This document shows positions 40,931-42,406 of a stretch of 42,406 nt of DNA, one piece after another. The position numbers were made by a program, and so were the translations under genes. The DNA comes from Mycobacterium sp. 1274756.6. GTDB taxonomy: Bacteria; Actinomycetota; Actinomycetes; Mycobacteriales; Mycobacteriaceae. The first letter of the stretch is position 1, and the number at the start of each line of letters is the position of its first letter. The notes beneath the pieces were generated by a model. That model worked only from the letters and a program-made list of their open reading frames with translations. It ran no database searches and was not told where the DNA came from. Location of the stretch: contig NZ_LZLJ01000073.1 of the NCBI RefSeq assembly GCF_001668625.1, positions 1-42,406 of the forward strand, in the 5' to 3' direction.

Positions 40931-42406
<1,476 letters not shown>

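Overview
The window is GC-rich (about 70%) DNA from a mycobacterium. The evidence is a PE/PPE gene pair, a PhoPR two-component system whose kinase keeps its phosphoacceptor His at residue 259, a CYP51-ferredoxin operon laid out as in Mycobacterium tuberculosis (Rv0757-Rv0771, here inverted), several acyl-CoA synthetases, a wax-ester synthase/DGAT, and apparently leaderless genes (TANNNT about 7 nt before ATG/GTG). Rv numbers are assigned from remembered protein similarity and gene order; no search was run.

Region 1 (0.3-13.4 kb) is the sterol-demethylase locus. On the minus strand lie aldA, an SDR, a 3-hydroxyisobutyrate-dehydrogenase-like protein and a carboxymuconolactone-decarboxylase-like protein (Rv0768-0771 order). 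Divergent from them are a TetR regulator, cyp123, an SDR, cyp51, a 3Fe-4S ferredoxin, a SnoaL-like protein and an NDMA-type alcohol dehydrogenase. These are followed by an Old-Yellow-Enzyme/dienoyl-CoA-reductase-like flavoprotein, an Rv0760c-like ketosteroid-isomerase-fold protein and another SDR. Two TGGACA-NN-TGTCCA palindromes in the divergent gap are probable TetR operators. Together this looks like a steroid/isoprenoid oxidation and tailoring pathway.

Region 2 (13.5-22.1 kb) holds two tandem membrane-anchored sensor-like paralogues, a FadD, a D-aminoacylase-type amidohydrolase and a HIT protein. It continues with phoR and phoP, which has a PhoP-box-like repeat upstream, then a protein built of exact 10-residue repeats, and tRNA-Thr(UGU).

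Region 3 (22.1-23.7 kb) is a lower-GC patch right behind the tRNA. It carries a self-inhibited (class II) Fic protein and ends near a degenerate copy of the tRNA 3' end, so it resembles a decayed tRNA-targeted insertion.

Region 4 (23.7-27.4 kb) is a redox module: a MarR regulator with a TMEM175-type channel, divergent from a luciferase-like monooxygenase, its FMN reductase and a WrbA-like quinone reductase. A clear promoter is overlapped by an inverted-repeat operator.

Region 5 (27.5-32.3 kb) contains a PE/PPE pair in which both proteins carry an SVPPSW motif, an LCP-family cell-wall ligase with a 13-threonine tract, and a sulfite-oxidase-type molybdoenzyme.

Region 6 (32.3-42.4 kb) is a lipid/steroid-like catabolic block. 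A minus-strand operon runs from a frameshifted FadD12-like ligase through an HSL-type esterase and two SDRs to an HsaD-like hydrolase. It is divergent from a wax-ester synthase/DGAT. Beyond lie a divergent pair of short HsaA/acyl-CoA-dehydrogenase-like proteins, an IclR regulator and a broken SDR.

Both window ends are perfect 77-bp inverted repeats of sequence just inside the end. Equal 77-bp arms reaching the last base at both ends are the expected mark of fold-back chimeras in a k=77 de Bruijn assembly. The outer ~220 bases on the left and ~180 bases on the right should therefore not be taken as genomic order.
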